Notes: a model not told the origin generated them from the sequence alone. A stretch of DNA of 49,510 nucleotides from UMGS902 sp045538895 (GCA_045538895.1 JAZQEH010000077.1:1-49510); one strand, 5' to 3'. Shown: positions 1 through 9,272, numbered from the stretch's first letter. Program-made: numbers and translations.

Positions 1-98
1 TAAAATATCCAAGCTGAATAGGTGCTTTTCATCTATAAAATAACTGTTTTTAGGGATATTTTAATCAAAAATTCAAACTTTTGACGTGGGTTGGTGGA
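1..98 (+). repeat. Intergenic repeat B, copy 1 (window edge)
   Basis: An AT-rich block begins with TAAAATATCC at 1-10, which has an exact inverted partner GGATATTTTA at 54-63. It ends with the block ACTTTTGACGTGGGTTGGTG at about 77-96. The same order of blocks with the same spacing recurs at 5420-5517. It lies just downstream of the minus-strand LRR/dockerin gene that ends at 227. It may continue off the left edge. No protein reading is convincing. It could be a terminator-like or MITE-like repeat. Confidence 0.6.
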
Positions 99-226
99 TG
101 GGTAAGCAAAATACCCCATGTCCAAAGCGTGATAGTCTTCAAGCTACAGGGCCTTGAACAACTAGCAATGATATGCTTGATGAATCTGATGAATATAGCC
201 ATGCTTACTTTGGGTTATATTCATAT

Positions 227-2392
227 TCAACTAACACATAGTTTTAAAACACGAAGAACATCAATCAAGGAAACTTTTCCGTCACCATTTAAATCTGCAT
301 TATCTATCGTTGAATCATTTAATACCGACTCCAAGATACTCAATACATCTACTATAGTGATTACTCCATCCGTATTAATATCGCCAGAAATTTCTTCAAG
401 TACGCTAAACACAATGAACTCAGTGTTATTTGCACTGTTATCATCTTCCATATCGGAAGTAACAAAGTATAATTTGTCATTTTCCAATGCCACCGTAAAT
501 GCAAGCATTTTAGACCCAAGCGGGCTTAGCTCTTCTGAAATACTCTGTGTCTCTACAATCTCTCCTTCTTCAGTTTTTGTACGCAAAGAAACATTTACAC
601 CAGAAACATTGTTGTAGCCACGGTTTACAACCTCGGCATATACAACAGCTTCACCTTTTTCGGTAACACCATAGCTCACATTTTCAAGTGCAACATCATT
701 ATACGACAGTTCGACTTCACACGTGTTATCACTGCTGTCAAAATCATTACAGCCGATTGCGGTGAGTACAAGCTTTACAGTATGTTCCTCAAAACTATCT
801 CCTAGCTCGTAATATGCTTCAAAATGGTGTGTTTGTCCGGGGAGAATCGGATCCGCGGAATATGTAGAATTAAGTAGTTTTCCGCTTGATGAATAAATGT
901 CAATCAAATACTTATCAACAGTAAGTTCACCGTTGTTTGTGATCTCTGTGTCAAGCACCAGAACATTACCCGCCACGAGAGTTTCAGCAATATAACTTAC
1001 ACTGTCAAGTGATAAATTATACGAAGGAGTTACAGTAAGTAAAGACAAGCTTGTTTCACCGTAAGGGGCAAAGTCACCTGCAACACCGACTATTTCCGAA
1101 CAGTTGATAAGATACGAAAGATTGCCATCCGTCGAATATGCACCGCTGAAACCTCCAATTGCACAGTCGAAGTCAGTAAGCTGAATCTTGTCGCTCCAGC
1201 TATCGCTTGTCTTATCATAAATGTATGCGTAAAGCTCAGATATAAGTGATTCGCTTTCTGCAAAAACCACCATCTTATTTTCTCCATCTGAGAAAATATC
1301 GAAACGGTCTGTAGAAATAGAGTCAATTATAGTCTTGGTAACGCCGTCTGAATATGCACAAACACTGCCATTTTGGAACCAGTAAAGCACGCCGTCACAA
1401 AAAACTGCCTTTGAATCTATATAGCTATTGTCGGTTATACATTCCGTGCCAAGATATACTTCCAGCATATTTGTATTACCGACATCTGCACTTGAATATG
1501 CAGAGTATGCAATTACCGCATCTCCGTCTACAACTGTGCCGCTAAAACTGTCTACCAAATATAAACCGGTTGCATATACAGAAGGTACGCTCCATACCCC
1601 ATCACTAAGTAAGCTTGTCTTAATTGACGAGGTCTGCCCTTCGCTGAAAATATTATTATCGGATATGCTTATCCAAGCAGCAAATATATTATCGCTGTTA
1701 CCGAAAACTTGCGGCAAACTATCAAGCGTATTGTCCGAAGTGATTTTCACAACTTCGTCAAAGCTTCCGTTTTCGAATACTGCGCAGGAAATATTCCATG
1801 CAGCGGTTACTTCTTCAAGAGTTGCAGTATCTTCAAATGCAATAGCAGTATCTACCCATACAAGATATGCAACATCATCAATAACTGTAATCTTAGGAGA
1901 GTAGTCGCCTGTACCATCTGCGCAGAGTTCGCAAGGCTCGCTCCACTCGCTGCCGTTATAGTATGACCAATAAATAGATGTACGGTTTATGTCGCTACGC
2001 TCTGCATTATCATCAAGCCACACTGCAAGACGTGTGCCATCTGAAAACTCCGCAAGCAAAGGCTCGGCGTAAGGATATACATTGGTTTTAAGAACCTTTT
2101 CAACCTTATTCTGCGGTGTTACAGAGAATAACGCAAACGGCTCATCGTTAGCCATAAATACCGACTCATTCTCTTTATATGAGCGGTCTATAAGCTTATG
2201 GTTTTCGGGATTCGCCATGTCATCAAGCGACATTGTCATGAAACTCGCATAACTTACCGGTGGGTTGCTAAAGATTGTACCTTCTTTAAACTTCCATGAT
2301 GTTTCAAATGCGGTAATCGGTCCGACAATTAATTTCGCATAAGCACCAATCGAGCCGTAAAACTCAAAATAATTAGGTTGGTTCTTATACAT
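227..2392 (-). CDS. C-terminal part of a frameshifted LRR-CARDB-dockerin surface protein
   Basis: This frame has no signal peptide and no good ribosome binding site at its first ATG. It reads open upstream to a G8 tract (2465-2472), where it joins the signal-peptide-bearing frame at 2445-5018; dropping one G gives a continuous protein of about 1596 aa. Its first ~450 residues look like repeated beta-rich blades with WSEP/WS-type motifs (SEWSEPCEL, WSVPSVYA, SDSWSDKIQ). These are followed by CARDB-like Ig repeats at roughly residues 450-665 (TEITNNGELTVDKYLIDIYS, VNRGYNNVSG). It ends with a type I dockerin (GDINTDGVITIVDVLSIL and NADLNGDGKVSLIDVLRVLK). The two EF-hand-like loops are intact, so this half would supply the docking function. 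It is either the tail of a broken gene or the phase-dependent part of one. Fusion to the upstream half is confident; the function of the middle is unknown. Confidence 0.8.
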   Translation of the reverse strand: MYKNQPNYFEFYGSIGAYAKLIVGPITAFETSWKFKEGTIFSNPPVSYASFMTMSLDDMANPENHKLIDRSYKENESVFMANDEPFALFSVTPQNKVEKVLKTNVYPYAEPLLAEFSDGTRLAVWLDDNAERSDINRTSIYWSYYNGSEWSEPCELCADGTGDYSPKITVIDDVAYLVWVDTAIAFEDTATLEEVTAAWNISCAVFENGSFDEVVKITSDNTLDSLPQVFGNSDNIFAAWISISDNNIFSEGQTSSIKTSLLSDGVWSVPSVYATGLYLVDSFSGTVVDGDAVIAYSAYSSADVGNTNMLEVYLGTECITDNSYIDSKAVFCDGVLYWFQNGSVCAYSDGVTKTIIDSISTDRFDIFSDGENKMVVFAESESLISELYAYIYDKTSDSWSDKIQLTDFDCAIGGFSGAYSTDGNLSYLINCSEIVGVAGDFAPYGETSLSLLTVTPSYNLSLDSVSYIAETLVAGNVLVLDTEITNNGELTVDKYLIDIYSSSGKLLNSTYSADPILPGQTHHFEAYYELGDSFEEHTVKLVLTAIGCNDFDSSDNTCEVELSYNDVALENVSYGVTEKGEAVVYAEVVNRGYNNVSGVNVSLRTKTEEGEIVETQSISEELSPLGSKMLAFTVALENDKLYFVTSDMEDDNSANNTEFIVFSVLEEISGDINTDGVITIVDVLSILESVLNDSTIDNADLNGDGKVSLIDVLRVLKLCVS

Positions 2393-2444
2393 ATCATATT
2401 TAATACCTAAAGAAGCATCAATGCCGCCGCTTATACCGGCAATC

Positions 2445-5018
2445 TTATACAGTCCAAGACCAAGCCCCCCCCTGTACTCCTACTTTACCGCCGATGCTAC
2501 CATTTGGAACGAATGCTTTTGTAGTCTCATTTACGTGGAGATTGAGGTATGCTTCAATTTCTCCCTTTATTGCCATTTCCCAATATGCAGGACCGTATAA
2601 CTGACCGCCCATCTTTAATCCTATAGAAGGGTTAAACATTGCACGGCTAAATAGAATTTCGGGTTTACCATCAGAGTTAATGTAACCTTCCATATATCCC
2701 ACAACAGTAACGTCAGCCTCAAAACCGAATTCTCCCTTGTAGGTCTTTGCTGCATCAAAAAGTTCTTTGTACTTTGAAGGCTTATATGCTTCAAGAGAAT
2801 CAGTGAAAGTTTTCTTGATGCTGCCTATCAAGAATGTATCGCTGATTTTATCCTTATGTCCTTTTTTTAGTTTGAGGTTATTCTCATATTTTTCCAGATC
2901 CAGTCCTAAAAGGACAACAAATTTCTTTCCTTCAAACTTAACCTCAAAAGGTATTTTAGGAACTTTCAGCGAAAACTTTTTATCGCCAAGAAACGGCACA
3001 TTACTTGGAACTTTTCCTTCAAATGAGTCATCAAGACTAAATTCCCAACCATTTAAAGCGTTTTCCTCTGCGCATGATATTTTCAGTTTCTTTTGGGTGG
3101 CTTTCAGATTATTATTAGTAGCAACTATATATATCGGCTTAGAAACATCGAAATTCTCGCTCAGCACAGTTTCCAAACTATTATTGGGAAATGTTACTCT
3201 GCGATTTTCCTGAACAAGTTCTATCGTTCCGTATGTACCGTTACCCCAAAATACTTCAACGTCAAAAGTCACACTATCGGTACCGAGAAGAGAAAACTCG
3301 ATTTCCGAGGAAAGAATGTCATCATCGCCTATTTTTACAGAATTCAAAACCGGATATGTGTCATTGGTCTGTTGTAAATAAACTTGAGGATTCTTTTCAA
3401 GATAAGAAAGTGATATCTCCTTTGGATAATACCCATCTGCCGAAACAATTACACTATCTCCCGTATTAGGTATAGTTATTATAGCATTATCGTCCGCTTC
3501 ATATACGGTATCATTTATTGTAGCAATTGCATCTTTGCAGATTACGTAATCATCAGCTACTTTAGTGCTGTCATTTTGATTCTTGTAAACAACAAAGTTT
3601 ATAAAAGATTTTTCATTTTCATCTCTAAATTCTCCAGTATTGCCAACAGATGAGGTATTATAATGAATTGTGGCGTTAAATAGTGGTTCATTGGAGCTTT
3701 CGATGCTGATGTTCGACCAATCTGATTTGCTACCTTCATAATAAACATCAGACATATTACTACAGCCATAAAATGCACGACTACCAATTGAAGTTACATT
3801 TTTGCTTATTTCTACCGAAGTTACATTTTTATATCCAATAAAAGCATCTGAATTAATTCTCTCTACATTCTCAGGTATTATCAAGTTTGTGACAAGTTCA
3901 CCATTTAAGTATAAATCTTTTCCCCCATTTATAATATTAGTTAAATAATAGAAATCCATACCACACCATTGCGACAAGTCCTCAATATATACAGACTTTA
4001 ACGATTTACAATAATCGAATGAATCTTGACATATTTTAGACACACTGTTTCCTATGATAATGGTTTCAAGAGTAGAACAATAGTAAAATGCTCTATATGG
4101 TATAGCTTGCACTCCATCCCCTATAGTTACAGACTTTAATGAACCGCAATACTCAAAAATATAGTAACCTATATACTGCACACTATCAGGAATAACTATG
4201 GAATCTAGTTTGCTGCAACAATAAAAAGCTCCAACACCAATACTTGTAATACTATTTGGAAGTGTTATATCCGTTAGATTGCGACAATACGAAAAAGCGT
4301 ATCCTTCTATACTAGATAATCTTTGAGGGAGTATCACACTATCAAAACCACAAAGTTGAAAAGCACAATATCCTATGCTAGTCACACTGTCGGGAATTGT
4401 AACATCAATAAGGCTGCTACAATTCATAAAAGTATAAGCTCCTATGCTGGTTGTACCTTCAGGAATAACAACTTCTGTCACTAATTTGTTTTCAAAATAT
4501 AAATTATCCCCATAAAACATTGGGTTTGAATCATCTGAACAAAAAACTATTTTTATCCAATCATCTACATCTCCTTCAAAATACACATCGATCAAACTAG
4601 AACATTTATAAAAAGCTTCATTACCAATTCTTTTCAAACTGCTTGGAAGCATAATGCTATTTAATCCACTACATCCTTCGAATGCGTTTTTTTCTATATT
4701 AACTATTCCATTAGGAATAGTTATTTTTTGCAAATTATAACAATTATAAAAGGCATAACTACAAACGCTAGTTACCCCTTGTTCTATTATTACAGTTTCT
4801 ATATAAGAACGATTGCTATTCCATGGAACATAATTTGGTGTAATGGAAGTATCATACATATCTCCTTTTCCACTTATAGTCATTTCTCCTGTTTCGGTAT
4901 TTAAAGTATATGTAACTGTTTCTCCGCAATTGCCGGAATAAACCTCGGCAGATACAAAAACTACAAAAAGCACTGTGAAAATGAAAACGCAAGCAAATAG
5001 AGCAAGTATTTTTTTCAT
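2445..5018 (-). CDS. N-terminal part of a secreted BspA-like leucine-rich-repeat protein (frameshifted)
   Basis: The start was placed at ATG 5018 rather than nine codons upstream because AGAGGGA lies about 6 nt before it and a clean signal peptide (MKKILALFACVFIFTVLFVV) follows. Residues ~50-450 are LRR_5/BspA-type repeats with the recurring pattern LTSVTIPDSVTSIGxxAFxxC. A PEGA-like beta segment follows at ~480-550 (VIVSADGYYPKEISL), then a beta-rich region of unknown type. BspA-like repeats mediate binding to host or other cells in known bacteria; that role is inferred here. The frame closes shortly after a G8 run, and the missing half with a dockerin is in the next frame (227-2392). A good promoter lies upstream at 5062-5090, and an intergenic repeat separates it from the SLH gene, so it is probably its own transcription unit. 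Confidence 0.85.
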   Translation of the reverse strand: MKKILALFACVFIFTVLFVVFVSAEVYSGNCGETVTYTLNTETGEMTISGKGDMYDTSITPNYVPWNSNRSYIETVIIEQGVTSVCSYAFYNCYNLQKITIPNGIVNIEKNAFEGCSGLNSIMLPSSLKRIGNEAFYKCSSLIDVYFEGDVDDWIKIVFCSDDSNPMFYGDNLYFENKLVTEVVIPEGTTSIGAYTFMNCSSLIDVTIPDSVTSIGYCAFQLCGFDSVILPQRLSSIEGYAFSYCRNLTDITLPNSITSIGVGAFYCCSKLDSIVIPDSVQYIGYYIFEYCGSLKSVTIGDGVQAIPYRAFYYCSTLETIIIGNSVSKICQDSFDYCKSLKSVYIEDLSQWCGMDFYYLTNIINGGKDLYLNGELVTNLIIPENVERINSDAFIGYKNVTSVEISKNVTSIGSRAFYGCSNMSDVYYEGSKSDWSNISIESSNEPLFNATIHYNTSSVGNTGEFRDENEKSFINFVVYKNQNDSTKVADDYVICKDAIATINDTVYEADDNAIITIPNTGDSVIVSADGYYPKEISLSYLEKNPQVYLQQTNDTYPVLNSVKIGDDDILSSEIEFSLLGTDSVTFDVEVFWGNGTYGTIELVQENRRVTFPNNSLETVLSENFDVSKPIYIVATNNNLKATQKKLKISCAEENALNGWEFSLDDSFEGKVPSNVPFLGDKKFSLKVPKIPFEVKFEGKKFVVLLGLDLEKYENNLKLKKGHKDKISDTFLIGSIKKTFTDSLEAYKPSKYKELFDAAKTYKGEFGFEADVTVVGYMEGYINSDGKPEILFSRAMFNPSIGLKMGGQLYGPAYWEMAIKGEIEAYLNLHVNETTKAFVPNGSIGGKVGVQGGAWSWTV
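2465..2472 (-). other. G8 homopolymer tract at a frameshift site
   Basis: The plus strand shows C8, so the mRNA has G8. With eight G the upstream frame ends 11-12 codons later in a WSWTV tail. With seven G it runs on as GGLGLGLYKIAGISGG and joins the downstream dockerin frame without a stop. This may be a slippage-prone contingency tract, a fixed mutation or a base-calling/assembly error. Confidence 0.85.
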
Positions 5019-5061
5019 ATGAATCCCTCTTTTACTATGAACCATAATTATATACTATTGT

Positions 5062-5090
5062 AGTATAACATTTCCTTTCTCACAAGTCAA
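5062..5090 (-). promoter_or_regulatory. Sigma-A-type promoter of the LRR gene
   Basis: Reading the minus strand, TTGACT (5085-5090) and TATACT (5062-5067) are 17 bp apart, about 45 bp upstream of the ATG at 5018. Spacing and both hexamers are close to consensus. Confidence 0.6.
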
Positions 5091-5200
5091 TGTAAAACTT
5101 GTATAAAACAAGCTATACACATATATACACAAAACGAAGCAAAAACAGAAAAGAAATGAACTCGAACTTTACATAGTACTAGAATTTGCGTTTTGTGATA

Positions 5201-5368
5201 TTAAAATCAAGGCTATTATGGATTTTGCAGGCGAGATGGCAAGGCAATCCATATAGTAGAGGGAGCGAAGTTGTATAGTTACGCGCCGCCTCCACCATTC
5301 AATATCACGGAAAACGTGAATTTAGCAAAAGAGCCGTATGGTCAAGCTTTGCTTGCCATACGGTTCTT
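5201..5368 (+). repeat. Intergenic repeat A, copy 1, with terminal hairpin
   Basis: About 130 nt of body is followed by a hairpin. Shared blocks with copies 2 (9101-9272) and 3 (13641-13802) are GGATTTTGC, GATGGCAAGG, CCATATAGT, GCGAA, AGTTACGCGCCGCCTCCACC and TCAATATCACGG. After these comes GTGAATTTAGCAAAAG leading into the hairpin. It lies in the 560-bp gap between the SLH gene and the LRR gene. No coding sense is evident on either strand. Confidence 0.75.
5330..5367. terminator. Hairpin closing repeat A copy 1
   Basis: The arms around GCCGTATGGTCAAGC / GCTTGCCATACGG are nearly perfect with a very short loop. A T-rich stretch follows on the plus strand (TTCTTTGCTTTG) and an A/T-rich one on the minus strand. 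It could terminate in either direction and is the first strong hairpin downstream of the SLH gene. Confidence 0.6.
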
Positions 5369-5419
5369 TGCTTTGTTATAACTGCAGTTGTCAGAGCGTG
5401 ATAAATTTGCAAAATTTGA

Positions 5420-5517
5420 TAAAATATCCACTCAAAAGCGAGGCTTTGCACCTATAAAATACCGTTTTTAGAGATATTCTAAGCCAAAATCCACACTTTT
5501 GACGTGGGTTGGTGGAG
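5420..5517 (+). repeat. Intergenic repeat B, copy 2
   Basis: TAAAATATCC (5420-5429) pairs imperfectly with AGATATTCTA (5472-5481). The central CTATAAAATA and GTTTTTAG blocks and the end block ACTTTTGACGTGGGTTGGTG match copy 1 at 1-98 in order and length. It sits between repeat A and the 3' end of the SLH gene. As in copy 1, it lies downstream of a minus-strand surface-protein gene in the same relative orientation. Confidence 0.6.
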
Positions 5518-5578
5518 GCTCGAGGGCGCGATACACGGCAATTCCACGCTGCCCACTCAAAATTACAAATAAATCGCC

Positions 5579-8500
5579 TTATAAGTTTACTGCTCTGTAA
5601 AGGAAAGTTACGATTTGTGCACGTGTGCAAATATTTTCGGGTGAGAATGTGTTATAACTGGTGCCCGAGGTTATCCCATTCTTGAAAGCCCACGAAACCG
5701 CACTTATCAACGTAGTGCCCTTAATCTCATGTGCATCCTTAAACTGCGTAGTCCAAACAACGAAAGGTGAACCTGCGTTTTTCCACAAATATATAACCGT
5801 ATCACCTCTGGTGCAAGGTGTATGCGGAGCGAATGTCGTTCCGCCAACCATTCCCTTATTATATGCCCAGATTGATGACTCATAGTAGTAATCGGTGGGC
5901 TTAACATCGGTAAACGGATTTGTACCGGTCTGCTTGGGTGAGCCGTTTGCGCGGAACATAAACGTGATTATCTGCGCACGTGTGCAAGTGTCATCGGGGG
6001 AGAAAGTTGTTGACGTTGTACCTGCCGTTACTTTTTTATCAACCGCCCACTGCACCGACTCTGCAAACCAGTTATTTGTCTTTACATCGGTAAACGTGCC
6101 GACGTTTTTAACAACCACTTCTGCATTTTGTGTAACCGAAGTCTTTGCAACCTTTTCGTCGGGATTCCACTTAAGTGTAGGTCTGCCAAGTGCGGAGTTT
6201 TTCTGCCATGCATCGCCTGATACGTTTGTGCCGCCTTCTGTTGCGCATCCTACAACGTACTTATTGGGATTTGCCTCTGTGTATATCTTTGCAAATCTGC
6301 CAACAACATGCGATACTATCAAATCAGTACCGAGATTGCTTTGCGAATCACCGGTAAGCTTGCCCGTATTATAGCATCTGTAGGCGTATACGTCCCAGCC
6401 TGAATAGCAGACAATACCCGAGACGGCGTTTGCGGTAATATCACCGGTGTTGTAGCAGTCGTAGAAGGAGTTGGTAGAGGTGTTTTCGTAGCCGTAAATA
6501 CCGGGGATATTGTACATATACGCATTGGAAACGATGCCTGCGGCATAAGAGTTTGTCCAGCTTTCACCGTGAACAAAGCCCACGGTAATATCACCCGTGT
6601 TATAGCACTCTCTTATCTGAGAGCCGCCGATACAAGCCCCCGCAATGCCGCCTGCATGAGGCTCGGAATGAATGGTGTTTTTAGTGTTGACCGTAATATT
6701 TGAGGTGTTATAGCAACGGTATATATCGCCTGTATGTTCACCGATAAGTCCGCCAACCAAAATATGATGGATTCCGTTGCCATATCCCTTTTCAACCGTG
6801 CCAAGGTCAATATTGATTCTACCGCCAGCACTGTAGCAGTTATCAAGATAACTGCCCGTGGAGTCACCCGCGATAGAACCAACGTACATATCAAACATCG
6901 CGGGGAGCGTGTCGTATTTTATATCTATGGTATAGTTTATCATACCAAGGTTTTTAATTGAGGCTTCACCCGTGTAAAGGCGACCGAACAATCCGTAATA
7001 TCTAAAGTTTCCGGTTTCAGCCATGTAAAGCTCTTTGGAATCAATCTTGATGGTCATACCCGAGATTACGTGACCGTTTCCGTCAAGGCTGCCGGTAAAG
7101 GCACTGCCGCCGTAGTGAGCTTTATTTATGTCGCCACCGAGAGTACCATATGCGGGAGTGCCGCCTATAGGAACCCAGTTACCCCAACTTGAAAGGTCGA
7201 TATCCGCAATCAACTTATAGTGCTTGGAGGGAGCCTTACGCATTGCGTTAAGCTGCTCTGCGTTTTCAATAAGATACGGGTTTTCAAACGAACCGTCGCC
7301 GCCCGCAAACTTAAACGGTGTCTCCTTGGACGTGCCGGGTGCCCCCTCGAAATAGTTTACGTGCTCGGTAATCTCAACGCAAGCGGCAGGAATAAATCCG
7401 TCACCTATTCGGTACCATTTGCCCAAGACGCCGGGAATCTCATCCGAAAAATCAAGATCCTTGATATAAATAACATCGCCGTCCTTGAGTCCTTGGGAAA
7501 TTGGATATCTCTCAATCACGGGATATTTATATATATTTGCGATATTTGCCTCAGGAGGACAAATGATTTTTCCCTTTGCAACGTACGTATCGTACTTACC
7601 AAGGTACATATGGTTGAGCAAATATTCCTCCATCTCGGGGGTGATTTTAGCAAGCTCCTCTTTTCTGTCCTCGGGAATACCAACGAAATTATAGAATTTA
7701 GCAACGATGGTTTTCTTATCAAAAGAAAGCATCACCGCGCCGGTATTATTGTCCTTTTCATTGATTTTCACGGTACTTGCAAAGGAATAATTGCCCTTTG
7801 CGTGGTATGTAACCGTTGTGGTAAACCACGAGTAAAGCTCATCTGCTATGGGTTTATCGTATTCAACGGTTGCATAGTATGAGGTTTTATCAATAGCCAC
7901 ACTTCCCTTGCCGCTTGAATCGGGTTCGTCCTTCGAAAGTGAGGGGGCTTTCTCGTATTCCACGTAGATTGGAAAAGCGTCAACGGAGGTAATAGCCTCT
8001 TCGCTTGCAACGGGTTCTTTAAGCTTTGCAAAAGTTGCGTAAAAGGTTACGGACGTTGCCGGTCTTGGATTCTTGTAATCATTATATTTATAGAAGTACG
8101 TTTTGCCGCCGTTTATTGTGAAGGTGCTGTCGGCGAAAACAAAGAATCGGTTTCCCTGACTTAAATCCATCTCCACGGTAACGTATGCAGAGTAATTGAC
8201 GCCCGCCTTAAAGCAACCGTTAACGTCAAGCTCGCCCTTCCATTCTACTTTAACCTCGGGCTTTGTATAAGGCGTTGAGCAGATACCCGTCGTATTAGGT
8301 TTTTCACCAACCTCCGGCCAAGTAACCTCGCACTTTGCCGCGTGAAGCTGGTCATACATGATCTTGTTGCCACTTTCATCAAGCACATACGGAAGTATAC
8401 ATTCCATTTTTACGTTTTTGGTATTAAGCACGTAGCTGAGTTTACCGGAAGGATATCCGTTTACGGTGTAATCTTTAAAATTACCAACAAATATTTTGTC

Positions 8501-8770
8501 AAGTCCTTTTTTTACACCGAGGTCAACATGTACCTCATACATTTCGCCTGCCTTAAAGCAGCCGTTCTCGTCAAAATTGCCCTTCCACTCAACGCTCTTT
8601 ACATAAGAACTTGCCGTTTCAGGCAAAGTCGCAGTTGTTGAAGGCTTTTCACCTAAAACCGGTTCGGCAATAGAAACTGTTGCCTTGCTTATGTCTGCGG
8701 CGAAAGCAACAGTTGTAAAAGCAACTGCCAAAATACAAACGCAAATCAATGATATAAAAAGTCTTTTCAT
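5579..8770 (-). CDS. SLH-domain cell-wall-anchored protein with GLUG/beta-helix region
   Basis: The start at 8770 is supported by GGAGGTCATAT just upstream and a signal peptide (MKRLFISLICVCILAVAFTT). Residues ~35-260 contain two related beta-rich repeats (GEKPSTTATLPE...VEWKGNFDENGCFKAG and GEKPNTTGICSTP...VEWKGELDVNGCFKAG). An SH3-like stretch follows at ~430-475 (LGKWYRIGDGFIPAACVEI), and GLUG-type beta-helix rungs at ~490-870 (GGLIGEHTGDIYRCYNTSNI, GGIAGACIGGSQIRECYNTG). Three SLH repeats occupy ~885-1063 (FTDVKTNNWFAESVQWAVDK, FTDVKPTDYYYESSIWAYNK, AVSWAFKNGITSGTSYNTFS). SLH triads bind pyruvylated secondary wall polymers in Gram-positives, so this is the one clearly wall-anchored protein here. 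It has no dockerin or cohesin. The ligand of the beta-helix is unknown. It is flanked by repeat A on both sides and is probably monocistronic. Confidence 0.92.
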   Translation of the reverse strand: MKRLFISLICVCILAVAFTTVAFAADISKATVSIAEPVLGEKPSTTATLPETASSYVKSVEWKGNFDENGCFKAGEMYEVHVDLGVKKGLDKIFVGNFKDYTVNGYPSGKLSYVLNTKNVKMECILPYVLDESGNKIMYDQLHAAKCEVTWPEVGEKPNTTGICSTPYTKPEVKVEWKGELDVNGCFKAGVNYSAYVTVEMDLSQGNRFFVFADSTFTINGGKTYFYKYNDYKNPRPATSVTFYATFAKLKEPVASEEAITSVDAFPIYVEYEKAPSLSKDEPDSSGKGSVAIDKTSYYATVEYDKPIADELYSWFTTTVTYHAKGNYSFASTVKINEKDNNTGAVMLSFDKKTIVAKFYNFVGIPEDRKEELAKITPEMEEYLLNHMYLGKYDTYVAKGKIICPPEANIANIYKYPVIERYPISQGLKDGDVIYIKDLDFSDEIPGVLGKWYRIGDGFIPAACVEITEHVNYFEGAPGTSKETPFKFAGGDGSFENPYLIENAEQLNAMRKAPSKHYKLIADIDLSSWGNWVPIGGTPAYGTLGGDINKAHYGGSAFTGSLDGNGHVISGMTIKIDSKELYMAETGNFRYYGLFGRLYTGEASIKNLGMINYTIDIKYDTLPAMFDMYVGSIAGDSTGSYLDNCYSAGGRINIDLGTVEKGYGNGIHHILVGGLIGEHTGDIYRCYNTSNITVNTKNTIHSEPHAGGIAGACIGGSQIRECYNTGDITVGFVHGESWTNSYAAGIVSNAYMYNIPGIYGYENTSTNSFYDCYNTGDITANAVSGIVCYSGWDVYAYRCYNTGKLTGDSQSNLGTDLIVSHVVGRFAKIYTEANPNKYVVGCATEGGTNVSGDAWQKNSALGRPTLKWNPDEKVAKTSVTQNAEVVVKNVGTFTDVKTNNWFAESVQWAVDKKVTAGTTSTTFSPDDTCTRAQIITFMFRANGSPKQTGTNPFTDVKPTDYYYESSIWAYNKGMVGGTTFAPHTPCTRGDTVIYLWKNAGSPFVVWTTQFKDAHEIKGTTLISAVSWAFKNGITSGTSYNTFSPENICTRAQIVTFLYRAVNL

Positions 8771-9100
8771 ATATATGACCTCCGCATATTGAAATTTGAA
8801 TATAATATGATATAACGATGATACATCCGTACACTAATATACGATGCAACAGTTTTTCACACTCATGCTACTTTTCTTCATTTTCAATGCGACGACCGTC
8901 ACATCATTTTTTCTGTTTACATTTTATCACATACTTCATATTTATGCAACAAAATTTACAAATTGACAGTATTCAGCGTCACCCTCCCCCAACGTATTGA
9001 CGCAGAAGTGGGCGGTGTCGGGGGATGTGTACTTTTCACTTCTGCGGTAATTAATTGATATGGCAACAACAGATATATCTAAAATCCTCAAAAACACCTG
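8771..9100. other. AT-rich leader region upstream of the SLH gene
   Basis: This gap between the SLH gene start and repeat A copy 2 holds no convincing gene. It contains AT-rich promoter-like sequence nearest the SLH start and one perfect inverted repeat (9001-9046). No single promoter stands out. Confidence 0.5.
9001..9046. repeat. Perfect 10-bp inverted repeat (hairpin)
   Basis: CGCAGAAGTG at 9001-9010 is matched exactly by CACTTCTGCG at 9037-9046, with a 26-nt spacer. It lies immediately left of repeat A copy 2 and could be part of that element, an operator or an RNA stem. No T-run follows, so a terminator is unlikely. Confidence 0.5.
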
Positions 9101-9272
9101 TTGAAAATTGAGGCTAAGACGGATTTTGCGACCGTGATGGCAAGGATAGCCATATAGTCGAGGACGCGAAAGAAGGCAGTTACACGCCGCCTTCCACCAG
9201 TCAGTCTCGCGTCCAGCGGGAAATAAACAAAAAGTGCCTTATAGCTAAGCTTTACTTGCTATAAGGCACTTT
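9101..9272 (+). repeat. Intergenic repeat A, copy 2, with terminal hairpin
   Basis: It shares the repeat A blocks GGATTTTGC, GATGGCAAGG, CCATATAGTCGAGGACGCGA, GGCAGTTACACGCCGCC and CCACCAGTCA with copies 1 and 3. The segment before the hairpin differs (AAATAAACAAAAAG), and the hairpin arms have a different sequence but occupy the same place. It lies between the SGNH gene and the SLH gene. Confidence 0.75.
9231..9272. terminator. Hairpin closing repeat A copy 2
   Basis: AAAGTGCCTTATAGC (9231-9245) pairs exactly with GCTATAAGGCACTTT (9258-9272). The minus strand runs on into TTTGTTTATTT, so it is a good terminator for the minus-strand SGNH gene that ends 72 bp away. Confidence 0.7.

Noticed and set aside
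2445..2480. Programmed ribosomal frameshifting at the G8 tract
   Set aside because: No slippery heptamer of known type or clear downstream stimulator is visible. Slippage mutation or sequencing error is more likely, so I list it only as a tract to check.
5391..5630. A 79-codon open frame on the minus strand
   Set aside because: It crosses repeat B and the 3' end of the SLH gene in another frame; no start signal or domain.
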